From contig NC_088306.1 of the NCBI RefSeq assembly GCF_032854445.1, positions 11,777,386 through 11,837,385 on the forward strand: a stretch of DNA of 60,000 nucleotides, in the 5' to 3' direction. The position numbers and the translations under genes are program-made. This stretch comes from Liolophura sinensis. Its lineage: Eukaryota; Mollusca; Polyplacophora; Chitonida; Chitonidae. The notes beneath the pieces were generated by a model. That model searched no databases. It worked only from the letters and a program-made list of their open reading frames with translations, and had not been told where the DNA came from. Position 1 is the first letter of the stretch. Every line of letters starts with the position of its first letter. Of this stretch, positions 10,273 to 22,057 are shown piece after piece.

Positions 10273-11811
10273 CTTTATTCAATGTGGTCAATAGGCAATT
10301 TAAATTTGTAACGCGTGATTGTTTTAAGTACATCAATCATACAGCCATGAAACCTCTCCCAGACAAACAATCGGTTTATGGTTTAGGATCATGTGTACCT
10401 TAACAATTTCGCAGAAAAAGAGATTTTTTAAAAATTCACAAAGTGTTTCGCCATGTTAATGAATGTGTCATTGTTTTAATTCCTTTTTGTGTTTGTGATA
10501 AACCCAGTGACCTGATCGGGTTTATCATGTTCTAGGATAGGCCAACATTTTTTGCATGGTTAAAAAACAGATAAAGAGCACAGGTCAAATCCGGTATTGG
10601 TGTTGGCCTATATAACAAGGTTTTATCAGGCATCTGGTGCTGAAGTCCAGGTCGTTGCCAACACGCGTAACAACAGCACATCAATATATAAACGTGGGTA
10701 TCACTAAAAAATAACGGTAAGTCATTGGTATATATTGATTTATTTATTTATATATTTATTTGGTTAATATCTAACGCTGTGCTCATGATTTACTTTGTCT
10801 TCTCCCAATATGATATGCATGTGTGTGTTCATTATGCAGTCTTGGAAATATTCGTCACAAACCTAGCAAAAATCGGTGATTTAACCTCGGATACTCCGGT
10901 TTCCGCTACATGTTACACTGACCATGCACCAAGGTGAAAAAATCTTGCTTGCCGCGTTAAAATACGAAATGCAAAAAATAAATAAACAGATTATACATTT
11001 GTTTGCGGGTACGGAAAGAAACTGGAATGCCCGGAGTATGCGACCGCCCTAATGCCAGGTACCCGAAAAACATTCTGACCAATCACTCTAATTGAAGCAC
11101 AGCTATATATGGCGAGAACTACTACCTCACCATTTTGGGTGGGAGGTGGGGGGGGTGGGGGGAGAGAGCCGACATGACAGTCGCACAGAGCCAGTGCTTA
11201 TCAAATTTCTGAGCTTCCTATATTTTTCGCATTTGTTAAATTTAAATAAAGCAAATATTGGTCAGGAGCTGGATCAATCGCCTGTATATGTATGCCTCGT
11301 CACCGATCGGTCCTTAATCGATCAAAGTGAGTCTTTGTCGAGAGTTTGTGTTTACTTAGGAGACTTAAATAAAGAAATAAATGCCGTTGTATACTGTAAT
11401 GACTCGTATTTCATGCATGTTTAAAAGATTATTTTAATGCTCGTCGCACCCATGCAGAAAATTCAGATAACTGGTCTTGCTTTCCGGCTTTATGCCTCTT
11501 TCTGACATTATGTAAAAGGACTACTCAAATATAATTTTATTATGTAATATGGTGTTCATTTCACAGAGTCGCAAATTAACGTTCGGTTAGTGGTTTTGAA
11601 TGTCCTGTTTTTCTGTGTCATTTTGGGGGGTTAAAAGCCTCAATCAAGAATATTTCACATATACGACAATGGTCAGGATCACAAGGTGATGTTTCCGATT
11701 TTGTAGCCTTGATTTACAAAGACAGTATAAGAGACATTGTGTTTAGTCACCAAATAGTGGTATTATGTATGGCCTATGTACATCTTTGAAATATCTTGTG
11801 TTATAGGCAGA
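10273..11811. other. Region upstream of the ADP-ribosyltransferase-like gene
   Basis: No coding exon is identified. It contains a TTTATTTATTT tract near 10738-10762, G-rich runs at about 11142-11162 and a SINE I fragment at 11637-11690 (caagaatatttcacatatacgac). A splice-acceptor-like tract (CTTGTGTTATAG at ~11794-11805) just before the start codon suggests an upstream non-coding exon that I cannot place. Confidence 0.45.
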
Positions 11812-12387
11812 ATGAAGGCTGTCGCTGCTCTGGTTGGCCTCTCCCTAATCACTCTGGTCTACCTGTCCATGGTGACAGTGGTAGATACAGCATGCGCAAA
11901 CGAAAATTTGTTTATGTGTGAAAAAAGCTGTCTCAGTATATGCGATACGATTTTCGACACATGTCCCCAGAGCGGATGCGAGAAACGTAACCCACCACCC
12001 AAGCAAGGGGGGAGGGGTAAAAGAGAGATTGGAAGATCTGTGTATCGAAATATCCGAGATGACGAAGACCCAAATGTGGGACTCACGGCAAAGGATCCCT
12101 CTGCCCAAAAATCTGTTCAGTCTCACGTGGGATGTGGGTGCCGACCGAACTACAAGTCCCAGTACATCTCCACTACTGCCAGCTTGGAGGTGGCTAGAAA
12201 GTACAACAGAAACAATCGAATCGTCCGGATCAATGTACGCGTGGCACGTAACAACCGCTGCAAATTCGTGGACCTAACCGATGGTGGACAGCTGAAGGGA
12301 CTGGCGAGAAACTTTGCCAAGGCCTCACAAGAGATCCTAATCTACGACTGCACCATACCCAGGGCAGCCATAACCATCGTGGCCTAA
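11812..12387 (+). CDS. Secreted ADP-ribosyltransferase-like protein, copy A (191 aa)
   Basis: Start ATG 11812 is chosen because the residues from it form a clear signal peptide (MKAVAALVGLSLITLVYLS..., probable cleavage after DTACA, residue 28). Residues 29-70 are Cys-rich and Pro/Gly-rich and end in RGKR (68-71), a furin-type site. Residues ~75-191 resemble the ADP-ribosyltransferase fold: VYR (R79, the usual NAD-site Arg), then YISTT with following SLEVARKY (S120-T122), then SQEILIYDCTIP (E174). This is the R-S-E order, but the usual ExE or QxE is SxE here, so activity or acceptor specificity may differ. Signal plus pro-site suggest a processed secreted protein, perhaps a defence or mucus factor (inference). 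Copy B is broken. Confidence 0.62.
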   Translation: MKAVAALVGLSLITLVYLSMVTVVDTACANENLFMCEKSCLSICDTIFDTCPQSGCEKRNPPPKQGGRGKREIGRSVYRNIRDDEDPNVGLTAKDPSAQKSVQSHVGCGCRPNYKSQYISTTASLEVARKYNRNNRIVRINVRVARNNRCKFVDLTDGGQLKGLARNFAKASQEILIYDCTIPRAAITIVA

Positions 12388-13210
12388 TTATGAGCTATTA
12401 ATTGCAAGAAATATCCTCACAACAGACCCTGATCTACGACTGCATTATACCCAGCGCGTCCATATCCACAGCGGACTAATCATGCGCCTTTTATAGTAAG
12501 TAATAGCTTTCGCAAACGTCTGCTCAACAATTGTGTGCAAGTGACTAGATACAGCCATACAAATAACGCATTTTCATACAGAGATAATATTAATTAATAT
12601 TCTATATAAAATACTGCTTGGCAAAGTCTGTGAATCTTGCAAGTATATAACAGTCATACGAATTAAAAACGGTTTAAGTTGCAAACGATGTTAAAAAATA
12701 TACTTTAGAAATTGTTAGAAAAGTTAGAAGAAATCAATTTTGGTAGCACACTGCAGCCTTATCGAGGCGAAATTCTACATGTTTTACGTGTAAACATGTT
12801 TAGTTTAAACTTGAAAGCATTTGTAGTAACACATGTAGCATATATGTGTCTTAATTGTCAAGAGACCATTCCTTTCTATAGATTTGTATTTGTATTGTAC
12901 TATAGTCAGTATAAGTATTTTGTTCCGTTTATAAACACTACTTGCCTTTCGTTCTATACGTCATGTATTGGGGTTAATATCGAGACAGAACCGTTGTTAC
13001 TATCAATAAAAGAGGAACAGAACGAATAAATACCGCTTATCAAGTACCAAAATGTCTCACATTGTTATTGATTTTCTTTAATTGCTGGAGAGAGGGGCCG
13101 TGGTCTGTGTGCTTGCGTTTCAACCCTTAAGACTCGCGAAGAGTGGGTTCAAAACCGGTCTTGGGAGGAGAATGTTATTAAGCTAAGAGGGGGGGGGGGG
13201 GGGTGCGAGT
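12388..13210 (+). other. 3' flank/UTR of the ADP-ribosyltransferase-like gene
   Basis: No separate gene is supported; the 105-codon frame at 12712-13029 is AT-rich and broken in copy B. An AATAAA at 13005-13010 is a candidate polyadenylation signal. A poly-G run at ~13188-13203 closes the segment. Confidence 0.4.
12417..12485 (+). repeat. Duplicated 3' end of the ADP-ribosyltransferase coding sequence
   Basis: CTACGACTGCATTATACCCAG and its surroundings repeat the last ~70 bp of the gene just upstream (CTACGACTGCACCATACCCAG at ~12343-12363), at roughly three-quarters identity and including the region of the stop codon. It would encode a degenerate LIYDC-IP-like tail. Copy B has it too. Confidence 0.7.
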
Positions 13211-13304
13211 GATAACGTGTGACCATTTGCGTAGTCTAACCTTCGTGTGACCATTTGCATAGTCTAACCTTCGTGCAGCAGTTTGCGTAGTGTAACGTTC
13301 GTTG
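13211..13304 (+). repeat. 28-bp minisatellite, ~3 units (copy A)
   Basis: Units of the type tgtgaccatttgcgtagtct + aaccttcg occur about three times, the last diverged (gcagcagtttgcgtagtg). Copy B has about six units. Confidence 0.85.
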
Positions 13305-13555
13305 AAGTCTTCTACTAATATGGCAGATAGATCTATGCGCCATCTATGGGCAGACTGTCAGTAAATTCCTAAATGTCGATGGTTATCACGGACACTCCAG
13401 GTTCCTCCAGCCATAAATCCAACGTATAAATAATGTCGTATGAGCATAAGACAATTAGTAACGCTTCACTGTGGTGAAGCGCTTACAAATGCACAAGGCA
13501 CATGCATACTAAAGTATGCATCGTTCATGGGTATATACATTTCCTTGCAAACTGC
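13305..13555. other. Short non-coding spacer before the junction SINE
   Basis: Repeated near 22232-22475 with one small indel (gcttcactgtggtgaag in copy A only). No gene. Confidence 0.5.
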
Positions 13556-13892
13556 CGGCCCCCATACCTCAGTTGGTAGAGCGCCCGCTTCGGGGCTGTT
13601 GATCCATGCAGGGGGTCCATGGGGTAACGCCTAAGACTTTGAAAGAGGAAGTTGTAACTTGCTCGCATGGTGTTCGGCATAAAAGGGATAGTGCAATGAC
13701 TGATTGACCCGTATCAGTATAATGGCTCGGGCGGGGCAGCTTATATGCCTTCGGTAAGGCGTCTCAGTGAAGCAGCAGATAGTAGAGCAGTGGAAATCCG
13801 TCCTGCAACAAGGAGGCGCATCACAAACACTCTTTTGACTTCGTCGTCATATGACTGAAAAATTGTTGAACAATTAAACCCCAAGCACTCAC
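13556..13892 (+). repeat. Hybrid SINE family II at the tandem-duplication junction
   Basis: Up to about 13840 this copy follows the SINE at 22476 (tacctcagttggtagagcgc, gtccatggggtaacgcct, cactcttttgact). From 13841 onward it matches the SINE at 4196 (tcgtcgtcatatgactg, then gttgaacaattaaaccccaa). The switch lies in a few bases around 13838-13842. This is the signature of unequal exchange between two SINEs. Confidence 0.88.
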
Positions 13893-14045
13893 TCACTCGT
13901 CTCTTCTTTACCATACTGGTTGGGCCAGCACCGACATAGACATATTTAAACCAGTGATCTTATGGCAGACAAGCAAGACAACTTTTCCTACAAGCACAAC
14001 AGATCTCTCATGCAATATATCGCGACTAAGTGTCTTTCAGTTGCA

Positions 14046-14229
14046 TTAAAATAAACTGCACAATTCCCAGTTTTTATCAACTTCAATTTTAGATGCTGCC
14101 ATAGCATTTAGGATCTTCTCTTTCTCAGAATTTGTTGACTGGGTCACATCCAATATCCTTTTGCCGTAAGTATTCAATCCGGCCAAGAACTGTTTATCCA
14201 GGTCAATTTCTGTTCAATTCTTTCAATAA
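14046..14229 (-). pseudogene. SAMD3-like gene, copy B, 3' terminal exon (frameshifted)
   Basis: Counterpart of 4686-4869 with the same internal frame conflict between the acceptor-proximal residues and the downstream DLDKQFLAGLN-type segment. Only a few substitutions separate the copies. Confidence 0.45.
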
Positions 14230-14509
14230 CTGCAAGAAATATTAATTAAGTTTTCTTCATTAATTATCCTTTAAATTTTCTGTAAAAAGAAAACGTTTTT
14301 TTTCAGTTTCACGTATTGTCCTAATGTCCTTTCCTTTTAATATGACGCAATAACTTTAAAGAACAATACAAATACCCAAGTGATGTGGTGAAGTTAGGAA
14401 CTGGTGAATTATGTAGATACAAATGATAAAACAGAAACAGTGGGGCCAACATACATGTTTCAGTACACGGAGACACTATTTTTAAATTATCCATGCAATA
14501 ACATCTCAC

Positions 14510-14864
14510 CTCATCTTCCGTAAACAGACAGGGATAGCTTTTTCTGATTTCATGGACTGAGGTCTGATCTGTAATGACCGCTTTCCTTTGGTCGGGAAAT
14601 GTCAGTTCCATACGGAGATGAATACCTGACAAATCCCGTCGTCTCTTCATAGCTTCACATTGTAACCACTGTTTGGCTCTAGTGATTGACTCGTCTTCAG
14701 TCACAGTTTGGTCAGGGGGGAAGTTTTTTATACCCCAGTGTTTTGGCTTTGAAGATCTACATGTAGGCTCATCACTGTCTACATGCACCTTTGGACCCCT
14801 TCTCGTGAGAGCCACCTCTGGAATAACTCGATCTTTGCGAAAATAATAAATAATATCAGACAAA
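14510..14864 (-). CDS. SAMD3-like protein, copy B, internal exon (intact frame)
   Basis: Open frame nearly identical to the copy A exon (for example RMELTFPDQRKAVITDQ where A has PDRRK), ending at the same GAG|GTGAGA donor. It is one of the few copy B coding segments without an indel. The rest of this gene copy is damaged, so it is probably an exon of a pseudogene. Confidence 0.5.
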
Positions 14865-15032
14865 TAACTAAGAGGCACCCAAACAGTTTCCTTTTTGTTA
14901 CGGGTAAGGAAGTTACACCCATGATCCAGACAGACTTATGTGACACGGTGTATTTTTGTGTCATATTCCGCCATTTACTGGTAAATTTTATTTATTTCTG
15001 CTAAAAGATATCATAACAACAAACCAGTGTTG

Positions 15033-15172
15033 AATTTCTGACACTGAAATAACTATCTTGAGATCAACGAAAATACTGGCTCGAGTGGTGTTTAGCCCCG
15101 CCGTCGTGAGTTAGTCTCACTCGAGCCAGTATTTTCACTGGTCTTGAGATCGTTATGTCAGCGTCAGAAATT
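15033..15172. repeat. Foldback element, copy B
   Basis: Same 55-bp inverted arms as at 5674-5813, with a few substitutions, in the orthologous position. Confidence 0.75.
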
Positions 15173-16369
15173 AAATATACAGCTAACCCATATTAGTGAA
15201 AAATTATTACATTTTCTTCATATCGTGGTAATTCTTAAATGTTAATTCAAAATGAGATTTTGAGCAAAAATTTGTTTTAAATCACCAATCCCACATGTAC
15301 TTTAATTTTTTCCTGAAATATATCACGTGACTGAGAAAGAGGCGAAACTAACATATAATTAACAGTAGCCTAAAGATAACATTATGGACTCGATAGCTGC
15401 GACATCGTACTTATGCATAAAACATATCAAATCCGGCATAAATAAAAGCACGTGGGTTTTATGCCTATACTTCAACACTGAGGACTTCGGCTGCACTGCA
15501 GCATTTAGCAGTCAAAGTTTTTCATCTGCACTGTATTTTTTCTAAGTTTTCGACTTGAAACTATGCCCATGTACATGTAAAAGTGTCTGAAAAATTTCCA
15601 TAAATCACACAAGCCAAACAACAACAACAACATCACAAACTATTAGCTGAGACCCGTGTCTCTTACGCAAGATTGATTTTTGCATCACGAGCGACCATAG
15701 GCTCAATTTCCCAAAAATCGTGTTTCGTTCACGTGAGGTTTGAAAAAATCAAGCCTTGGCTGTGATGTACATATAGGTACACACTACTGGAGGAAGACCA
15801 ATGGTCTGGAATTAACATTCAACTGTGCAGATGTCCATACGATTATGGGCTGTTTTTGGTAACAAGCATTGAAAGCCAAGAAATCTACAAATCCCCTGTC
15901 CAAGCTGTCCATGTAGGACAATTTCAAGAATGCCAGCTGAAATAAAACCATTTTATATTTCTTGGAATGCTAACAAAAATTTGTCAAACTAACACACCAA
16001 AATAGGGTCTCTTTCAAGAGTAAAATCTCCGATTTTTATAGTTCCTAAGTGGGGATAAGACATTGGTAGAGCCTCAATGACATCCACATGCTGGGAGGGA
16101 GAAGGAAAAACGGAAGCATAAAAAGCTTTGTGCAGGGGCACTACTGGCCACAATGACAGCTAGGCATGTGGTCTCAGATGGCGTTATTGCACCTTTGCTG
16201 ATCCTTGGAATCTGGAAGCTTACCTGGGCAACCCATGGAATCAGCAGATTTGCAAGCCTTTTACCATCTGTCCAGCGGGTTAACAGACACCTCTAACATT
16301 TCAATTTTATATTTTTGAACAAAGTCTTTTTCTAACAAATTTTAAAAATGAAGGACTGCATAAATACCC
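15173..16369. other. Intronic region of SAMD3-like gene, copy B
   Basis: Matches the copy A region, but at ~16122-16132 the sequence runs directly from agcataaaaa to gctttgtgcagg, omitting ~179 bp present in copy A. No resolved exon. Just below the 5' exon, the minus-strand frame reads YLCSPSFLKFVRKRLC and then meets a stop. Confidence 0.45.
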
Positions 16370-17714
16370 ACATGGTGTATTGTTAATTTCTTCATACAAA
16401 ATATCCATCAGTGCACTGGTATGGGTCTTGTCAAGAGGTTCCTTTTTCTGGAGAGCAGCTGACAATCTATTCCTAAACTTGCTAACTGGCAACAGAAATT
16501 GTCTCCATGCCCTCGGCCTACTGGGCACAGATATGGGAGATGTTTCTTCCATACAGACATTTTCCACCTCACTGATATTGTGAGTGTCGCCATTTGCTGA
16601 TGTACTTGGTTCTCCACCTAACTTGTCGTCATTTGCTTGATGTGCTTGGTTCTCCACCTAACTTGTCGCCATTTGTTGATGTACTTAGTTCTTCAGCTAA
16701 TTTGTCGCCATTTGCTGATGTACTTGGTTCTCCAGCTAACTTGTCGTCATTTGCTGATGTACTTGGTTCTCCAGCTAACTTGTCGCCATTTGCTGATGTG
16801 CTTGGTTCTCCAGCTAACTTGTCGTCATTTGTTGATGTACTTGGTTCTCCAGCTAACTTGTCGTCATTTGCTGGTGGACATGGTTCTCCAGCTAACTTGT
16901 CGCCACTTGCTGATGTACTTGGTTTCTCCAGCTAACTTGTCGCCATTTGTTTGATGAAATTGATTCTCCAGCTAACTTGTCGCATTTGTTGACGTACTTG
17001 GTTCTCCAGCTAACTTGTCGTCATTTGCTGATGGACATGGTTCTCCAGCTAACTTGTCGCATTTGCTGATGTACTTGGTTCTCCAGCTAACTTGTCGTCA
17101 TTTGCTGATGTACTTGGTTCTCCAGCTACTTGTCGTCATTTGCTGATGTACTTGGTTCTCCAGCTAACTTGTCGTCATTTGCTGATGGACATGGTTCTCC
17201 AGCTAACTTGTCGTCATTTGCTGATGTACTTGTTCTCCAGCTAACTTGTCGTCATTTGCTGATGTACTTGGTTCTCCAGCTAACTTGTCGCCATTTGCTG
17301 ATGTACTTGGTTCTCCAGCTAACTTGTCGTCATTTGCTGATGTACTTGGTTCTCCAGCTAACTTGTCGTCATTTGCTGATGGACATGGTTCTCCAGCTAA
17401 CTTGTCGCCATTTGCTGATGTGCTTGGTTCTCCAGCTAACTTGTCGCCATTTGCAGATGTACTTGGTTCTCCAGCTAACTTTTGACTTCACGATGAAGAA
17501 GAGCAACATTGACTTTCTCAACATCTGGAAGATCTTCACAGGACTCCAGATCAGCCCTTTCATTATATGTGGAGTTGAAACTTTGCAGGATGAAGGTGCC
17601 ATCGGATATCCCAAATTTTTCTTTTATAGCTAGCGGTAGCTCGTTCTTGGCATGAACAGATATCAACCTGCGTTGTTGGCCAAGAAAACAAAGAACTCGT
17701 ACATCTATATAAAA
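16370..17714 (-). pseudogene. SAMD3-like gene, copy B, broken 5' exon
   Basis: Counterpart of 7192-8840. A 1-base loss near 17680 shifts the frame about nine residues after the start. Another loss, at the start of the repeat array (tttgacttcac against tttgaccttcac in copy A), leads to a stop after HREVKS. Several repeat units carry further indels. At the 3' end the donor GTGAGT of copy A is GTGGGT and a base is missing. Either this copy is dead or the consensus here is poor. Confidence 0.6.
16590..17478 (-). repeat. 39-bp minisatellite, ~23 units (copy B)
   Basis: Same unit as in copy A but about eight units fewer, and interrupted by 1-base indels (for example near 16637, 16923, 16952, 16983, 17130 and 17232) that break the frame. 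Confidence 0.93.
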
Positions 17715-17761
17715 TATGTACGCTCAAATAAGACAAACTATCCCGCACAGAGAGCATATGC

Positions 17762-18066
17762 CTTTTCAGGTAAGATTTATTTATTTATTTATTTATTTAT
17801 TTGATTGGTGTTTTACGCTGTACTCAAGAATATTTCACTTATACGACGGCGGCCAGCATATGGGTGGGTGGAAGACCGGGCAGAGCCCGGGGAAACCCAC
17901 GACCATCCGCAGGTTGTTGACAGACCTTCCCACGTATGGCCGGAGAGGAAGCCAACATGAGCTGGACTTGAACTCACAGCGACCGCATTGGTGAGAGACT
18001 CCTGGGTCATTACGCTGCGCTAGAGCGCTAACCAGCTGAGCCACGGAGGCCTTCATTTTCAGGTAA
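17762..18066 (-). repeat. SINE family I with target-site duplication (copy B)
   Basis: Orthologue of the 8911-9180 insertion, with the same ttttcaggtaag duplication on both sides and a slightly longer ATTT tail. Confidence 0.9.
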
Positions 18067-18878
18067 GAAGGGAGATGTTAGTTTTAATTAAACATCCCTG
18101 ACAACAATATAACTAACTCCTGTCAGAAATATAAATATAAGCAATGAATGATTTATGATAGTTTTCAACATGTGGAATTGAAATCCATAATTTTGGTGCA
18201 GTACCTTCATAATTTTAAATATAAATATGAGTGTAAATAATTTTTGCTGGACTTTCAAATTTCAAATAAAAACTTCTTGCAGTAGACTAAGCTTATATCG
18301 ATACAGATTTCTCAAATTGTGACCTTTCTATAGTTTATAAGCAATTTGATACTTGTAAATATAGATTTTAACTCCAGACAACAAAGGCGACGGGCCATAT
18401 TATCTGTACATAATGTCCACAAGACAACCGAAAACCACGTTGAAATGAATGTGTAACACGATAATGGCCGAAGCAAATGAGGAAAATGTCGAGTACTAAA
18501 ATCTGTTTTCCATACAGCTGTTGCATGGAAACCTTTGACATATTGTATGTTATTGTCAACAGAAGCGTCAAAGAAATACACACCATTGCCTATTCGATTT
18601 TATTAACGCAGATTAATTTTGGACTATTTAGATTACACTAAACCAAAATATAAGGTGCACCAGATGTTAGGCCTACATAAGATTTCAAGTTAAACAAAAA
18701 CTTGGAAGATTAATGTAGCACTAATGTGGATTACTGTACGAATAAAATGAATAATTCGCCATCCAAAACGAATTTAATGCATACTAGCATATATATGTAG
18801 ATCACCCCATGCTTCCTATATTACATCTTTGCCTATCATGCACTATCGTCCCATGCAGTATCCATGCAAATCGACCGG
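18067..18878. other. Non-coding stretch, copy B
   Basis: Counterpart of 9196-9999. No gene recognised. Confidence 0.5.
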
Positions 18879-19142
18879 TAGATCAGGATCAATCTTGATC
18901 GAGTCACACTAAGACTTTAAAAGAGGAAGTTGTAACTTCCTCGCTTGGCGTTCGGCATGAAAGGGATAGTGCAACGACCGGTTGACCCGTATCAGTATAA
19001 TGGCTCGGGCGGGGTGGCTTACTTGCCTTCGGTAAGTCGTCTCAGTGAAGCAGCACTAAATAAAAGAGCGGTGGAAATCCGTCCTGCAACTAGGAGGCAC
19101 ATGACTGAAAAATTGTTGAGTACGACGTTAAACCCCAAGCCT
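18879..19142 (+). repeat. SINE family II, 5'-truncated (copy B)
   Basis: Orthologue of 10000-10272. Within its first ~35 bases three doublet C's are reduced to single C's (gatcaggatc, caatcttg, cacactaag). Confidence 0.85.
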
Positions 19143-20657
19143 TTATTCAATGTGGTCAATAGGCAATTTAAATTTGTAACGCGTGATTGTTTTAAGTACA
19201 TCAATCATACAGCCATGAAACCTCTCCCAGACAAACAATCGGTTTATGGTTTAGGATCATGTGTACCTTAACAATTTCGCAGAAATAGAAATTTTAAAAA
19301 TTCACAAAGTGTTTCGCCATGTTAATGAATGTGTCATTGTTTTAATTCCTTTTGTGTTTGTGATAAACCCAGTGACATGATCGGGTTTATCATGTTCTAT
19401 GATAGGCCAACATTTTTTGCATGGGTTAAAAAAACAGATAAAGAGCACAGGTCAAATCCGGTATTGGTGTTGGCCTATATAACAAGGTTTTCCCTGGCAT
19501 CTGTTGCAGAAGTCCTGGTCGTTGCCACACGCGTAACAACAGCACATCAATATATGAACGTGGGTATCACAAAAATAACGGTAAGTCATTGGTATATATT
19601 TATTTATTTATTTATTTATTCATATATTTATTTGGTTAATATCTAACGCTGTGCTCATGATTTACTTTGTCTTCTCCCCAATCTGATATGCATGTGTGTG
19701 TTCATTATGCATTCTTGGAAAAATTCGTCACAAACCTAGCAAAAATCGGTGATTTAACCTCGGATACTCCGGTTTCCGCTACATATTACACTGACCATGC
19801 ACCAAGGTGAAAAAATCTTGCTTGCCGCGTTAAAATACGAAATGCAAAAAATAAATAAACAGATTATACATTTGTTTGGGGGTACGAAGAAACTGGAATG
19901 CCCAGAGTATGCGACCGCCCTAATGCCAGGTACCCGAAAACATTCTGACCAATCACTCTAATTGAAGTACAGCTATATATGGCGAGAACTACTACCTCAC
20001 CAATTGGGGGGGGGGGGGGAGGAGGAGCCGACCATGACAGTCGCACAGAGCCAGTGCTAATCAAATTTCTGAGCTTCTATATTTTTCGCATTTGTTAAAT
20101 TTAAATAAAGCAAATATTGGTCAGGGCTGGATCAATCGCCTGTATATGTAAAGCCTCGTCACCGATCGGTCCTTAATCGATCAAAGAGAGTCTTTGTCGG
20201 GAGTTGTGTTTACTTAGGAGACTTAAATAAAGAAATTAAATATGGTTGTATACTGTAATGACTCGTATTTTATGCATGTTTAAAAGGTTATTTTAATGCT
20301 CGTCGCACCCATGCAGAAAATTCAGATAACTGTCTTGCTTTCCGGCTTTATGCTCTTTCTGACATTATGTAAAAGGACTACTCTTCAAATACAATTTATT
20401 ATGTAAATATCGTGTTAATTTTACAGAGTCGCAAATTAACGTCCCGGTTAGTGGTTTTGAATGTCCTGTTTTCTGTGTTCATTTTGGGGGGTTGAAAGCC
20501 TCACTCAAGAATATTTCACATATACGACAATGGTCAGGATCACAGGTGATGTTTCCGATTGTGTAGCCTTGATTTACAAAGACAGTATAAGAGACATTGT
20601 GTTTAGTCACCAAACAGTGGGATGTACATCTGTGAAATATCTTGTGTTGTAGGCAGA
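19143..20657. other. Region upstream of the broken ADP-ribosyltransferase-like copy
   Basis: Counterpart of 10273-11811. It contains an ATTT-repeat tract near 19600-19633, a poly-G run near 20006-20019 and a SINE I fragment at 20500-20550. No exon identified. Confidence 0.45.
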
Positions 20658-21231
20658 ATGAAGGCTGTCGCTGCTCTGGTTGGCCTCTCCCTGATCACTC
20701 TGGTCTACCTGTCCATGGTGACAGTGGTAGATACCGCATGCGCAAACGAAAATTTGTTATGTGTGGAAAAAGCTGTCTCAGTATATGCAATACGATTTTC
20801 GGACACATGTCCCCAGAGCGGATGCGAGAAACGTAACCCACCACCCAAGCAGGGGGGAGGGGTAAAAGAGAAATTGGAAGATTTGTGTATCGAAATATTC
20901 GAGATGACGAGACCCAAATGTGGGACTCACGGCAAAAGATCCGTCTGCCAAAAAATCTGTTCAGTCTCACGTGGGATGTGGGTGCCGACCGAACTACAAG
21001 TCCCAGTACATCTCCACTACTGCCAGCTGGAGGTGGCTAGGAAAGTACAACAGAAACAATCGAATCGTCCGGATCAATGTACGCGTGGCACGTAGCAACC
21101 GCTGCAAATTCGTGGACCTAACCGATGGTGGAGAGTTGAAGGGACTGGCGAGAAACTTTGCCAAGGCCTCACAAGAGATCCTAATCTACGACTGCACCAT
21201 ACCCAGGGTAGCCATAACCATCGTGGCCTAA
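20658..21231 (+). pseudogene. ADP-ribosyltransferase-like gene, copy B (frameshifted)
   Basis: The start codon and signal-peptide region are intact. A 1-base loss after the signal peptide, a gain about 50 bp later, a loss near 20912 and further compensating indels then move the frame. The C-terminal part corresponding to residues ~90-191 of copy A is recognisable only in another frame (from 20920). Several changes are single-base losses in short homopolymers. It is either a real pseudogene or a poorly called second copy. Confidence 0.65.
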
Positions 21232-22057
21232 TTATGAGCTTTTAATTGCAAGTAATATCCTCACAATATACCCTGATCTACGACTGCATTATACCCAGCG
21301 CGTCCATATCCACAGTGGACTAATCATGCGCCTTTTATAGTAAGTAATAGCTTTCGCAAACGTCTGCCTCAACAATTGTGTACAAGTCACTAGATACAGC
21401 CATACAAATAAAGCATTTTCATACGGAGATAATATTAATTAATATTCTATATAAAATACTGCTTGGCAAAGTTTGTGAATCTTGCAAGTATATAACAGTC
21501 ATACGAATTAAAAACGGTTTAAGTTGCAAACGATGTTAAAAAATATACTTTAGAAATTGTTAGAAAAGTTAGAAGAAATCAATTTTGTAGCACACTGCAG
21601 CCTTATCGAGGCGAAATTCTACATGTCTTACGTGTAAACATGTTTAGTTTAAACTTGAAAGCATTTGTAGTAACACATGTAGCATATATGTGTCTTAATT
21701 GTCAAGAGACCATTCCTTTCTAAGATTGTATTTGTATTGTACTATAGTCAGTATAAGTATTTTGTTCCGTTTATAAACACTACTTGCCTTTCGTTCTATA
21801 CGTCATGTGTTGGGGTTAATATCGAGACAGAACCGTTGTTACTATCCATAAAAGAGGAACAGAACGAATAAATGCCGCTTATCAAGTACCAAAATGTTTC
21901 ACATTGTTATTGATTTTCTTTAATTGCTGGAGAGAGGGGCCGTGGTCTGTGTGCTTGCGTTTCAACCCCTAAGACACGCGAAGAATGGGTTCAAAACCGG
22001 TCTTGGGCGGAGAATGTTATTAAGCTAAGGGGGGGGGGGGGGGGTGCGAGTGATAAC
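21232..22057. other. 3' flank of copy B gene
   Basis: Counterpart of 12388-13210, including the duplicated 3' coding tail near 21261-21330 and a poly-G run near 22029-22043. No separate gene. Confidence 0.45.

Larger units (their letters stand above)
4482..13840. repeat. Large tandem duplication, copy A (~9.36 kb)
   Basis: The segment aligns collinearly with 13841-22757 at a starting offset of 9360 bp. It contains the SAMD3-like gene with its 39-bp minisatellite, a foldback element, SINEs of both families, the ADP-ribosyltransferase-like gene and a 28-bp minisatellite. Copy A has the longer open frames. It also keeps ~179 bp at 6764-6942 that copy B lacks. Both ends fall inside family II SINEs. 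Confidence 0.93.

Noticed and set aside
11845-12126. Minus-strand and +2 frames over the ART-like gene
   Set aside because: Shadows of the 11812-12387 gene, which has the signal peptide and the conserved motifs.
12712-13029. 105-codon frame downstream of the ART-like gene
   Set aside because: AT-rich, no recognisable domain, interrupted in copy B; more likely 3' flank.
13556-13660. Possible genuine tRNA gene in the SINE heads
   Set aside because: A- and B-box-like words are present, but no full cloverleaf with a sensible anticodon arm and 3' end; each is followed by the SINE body.
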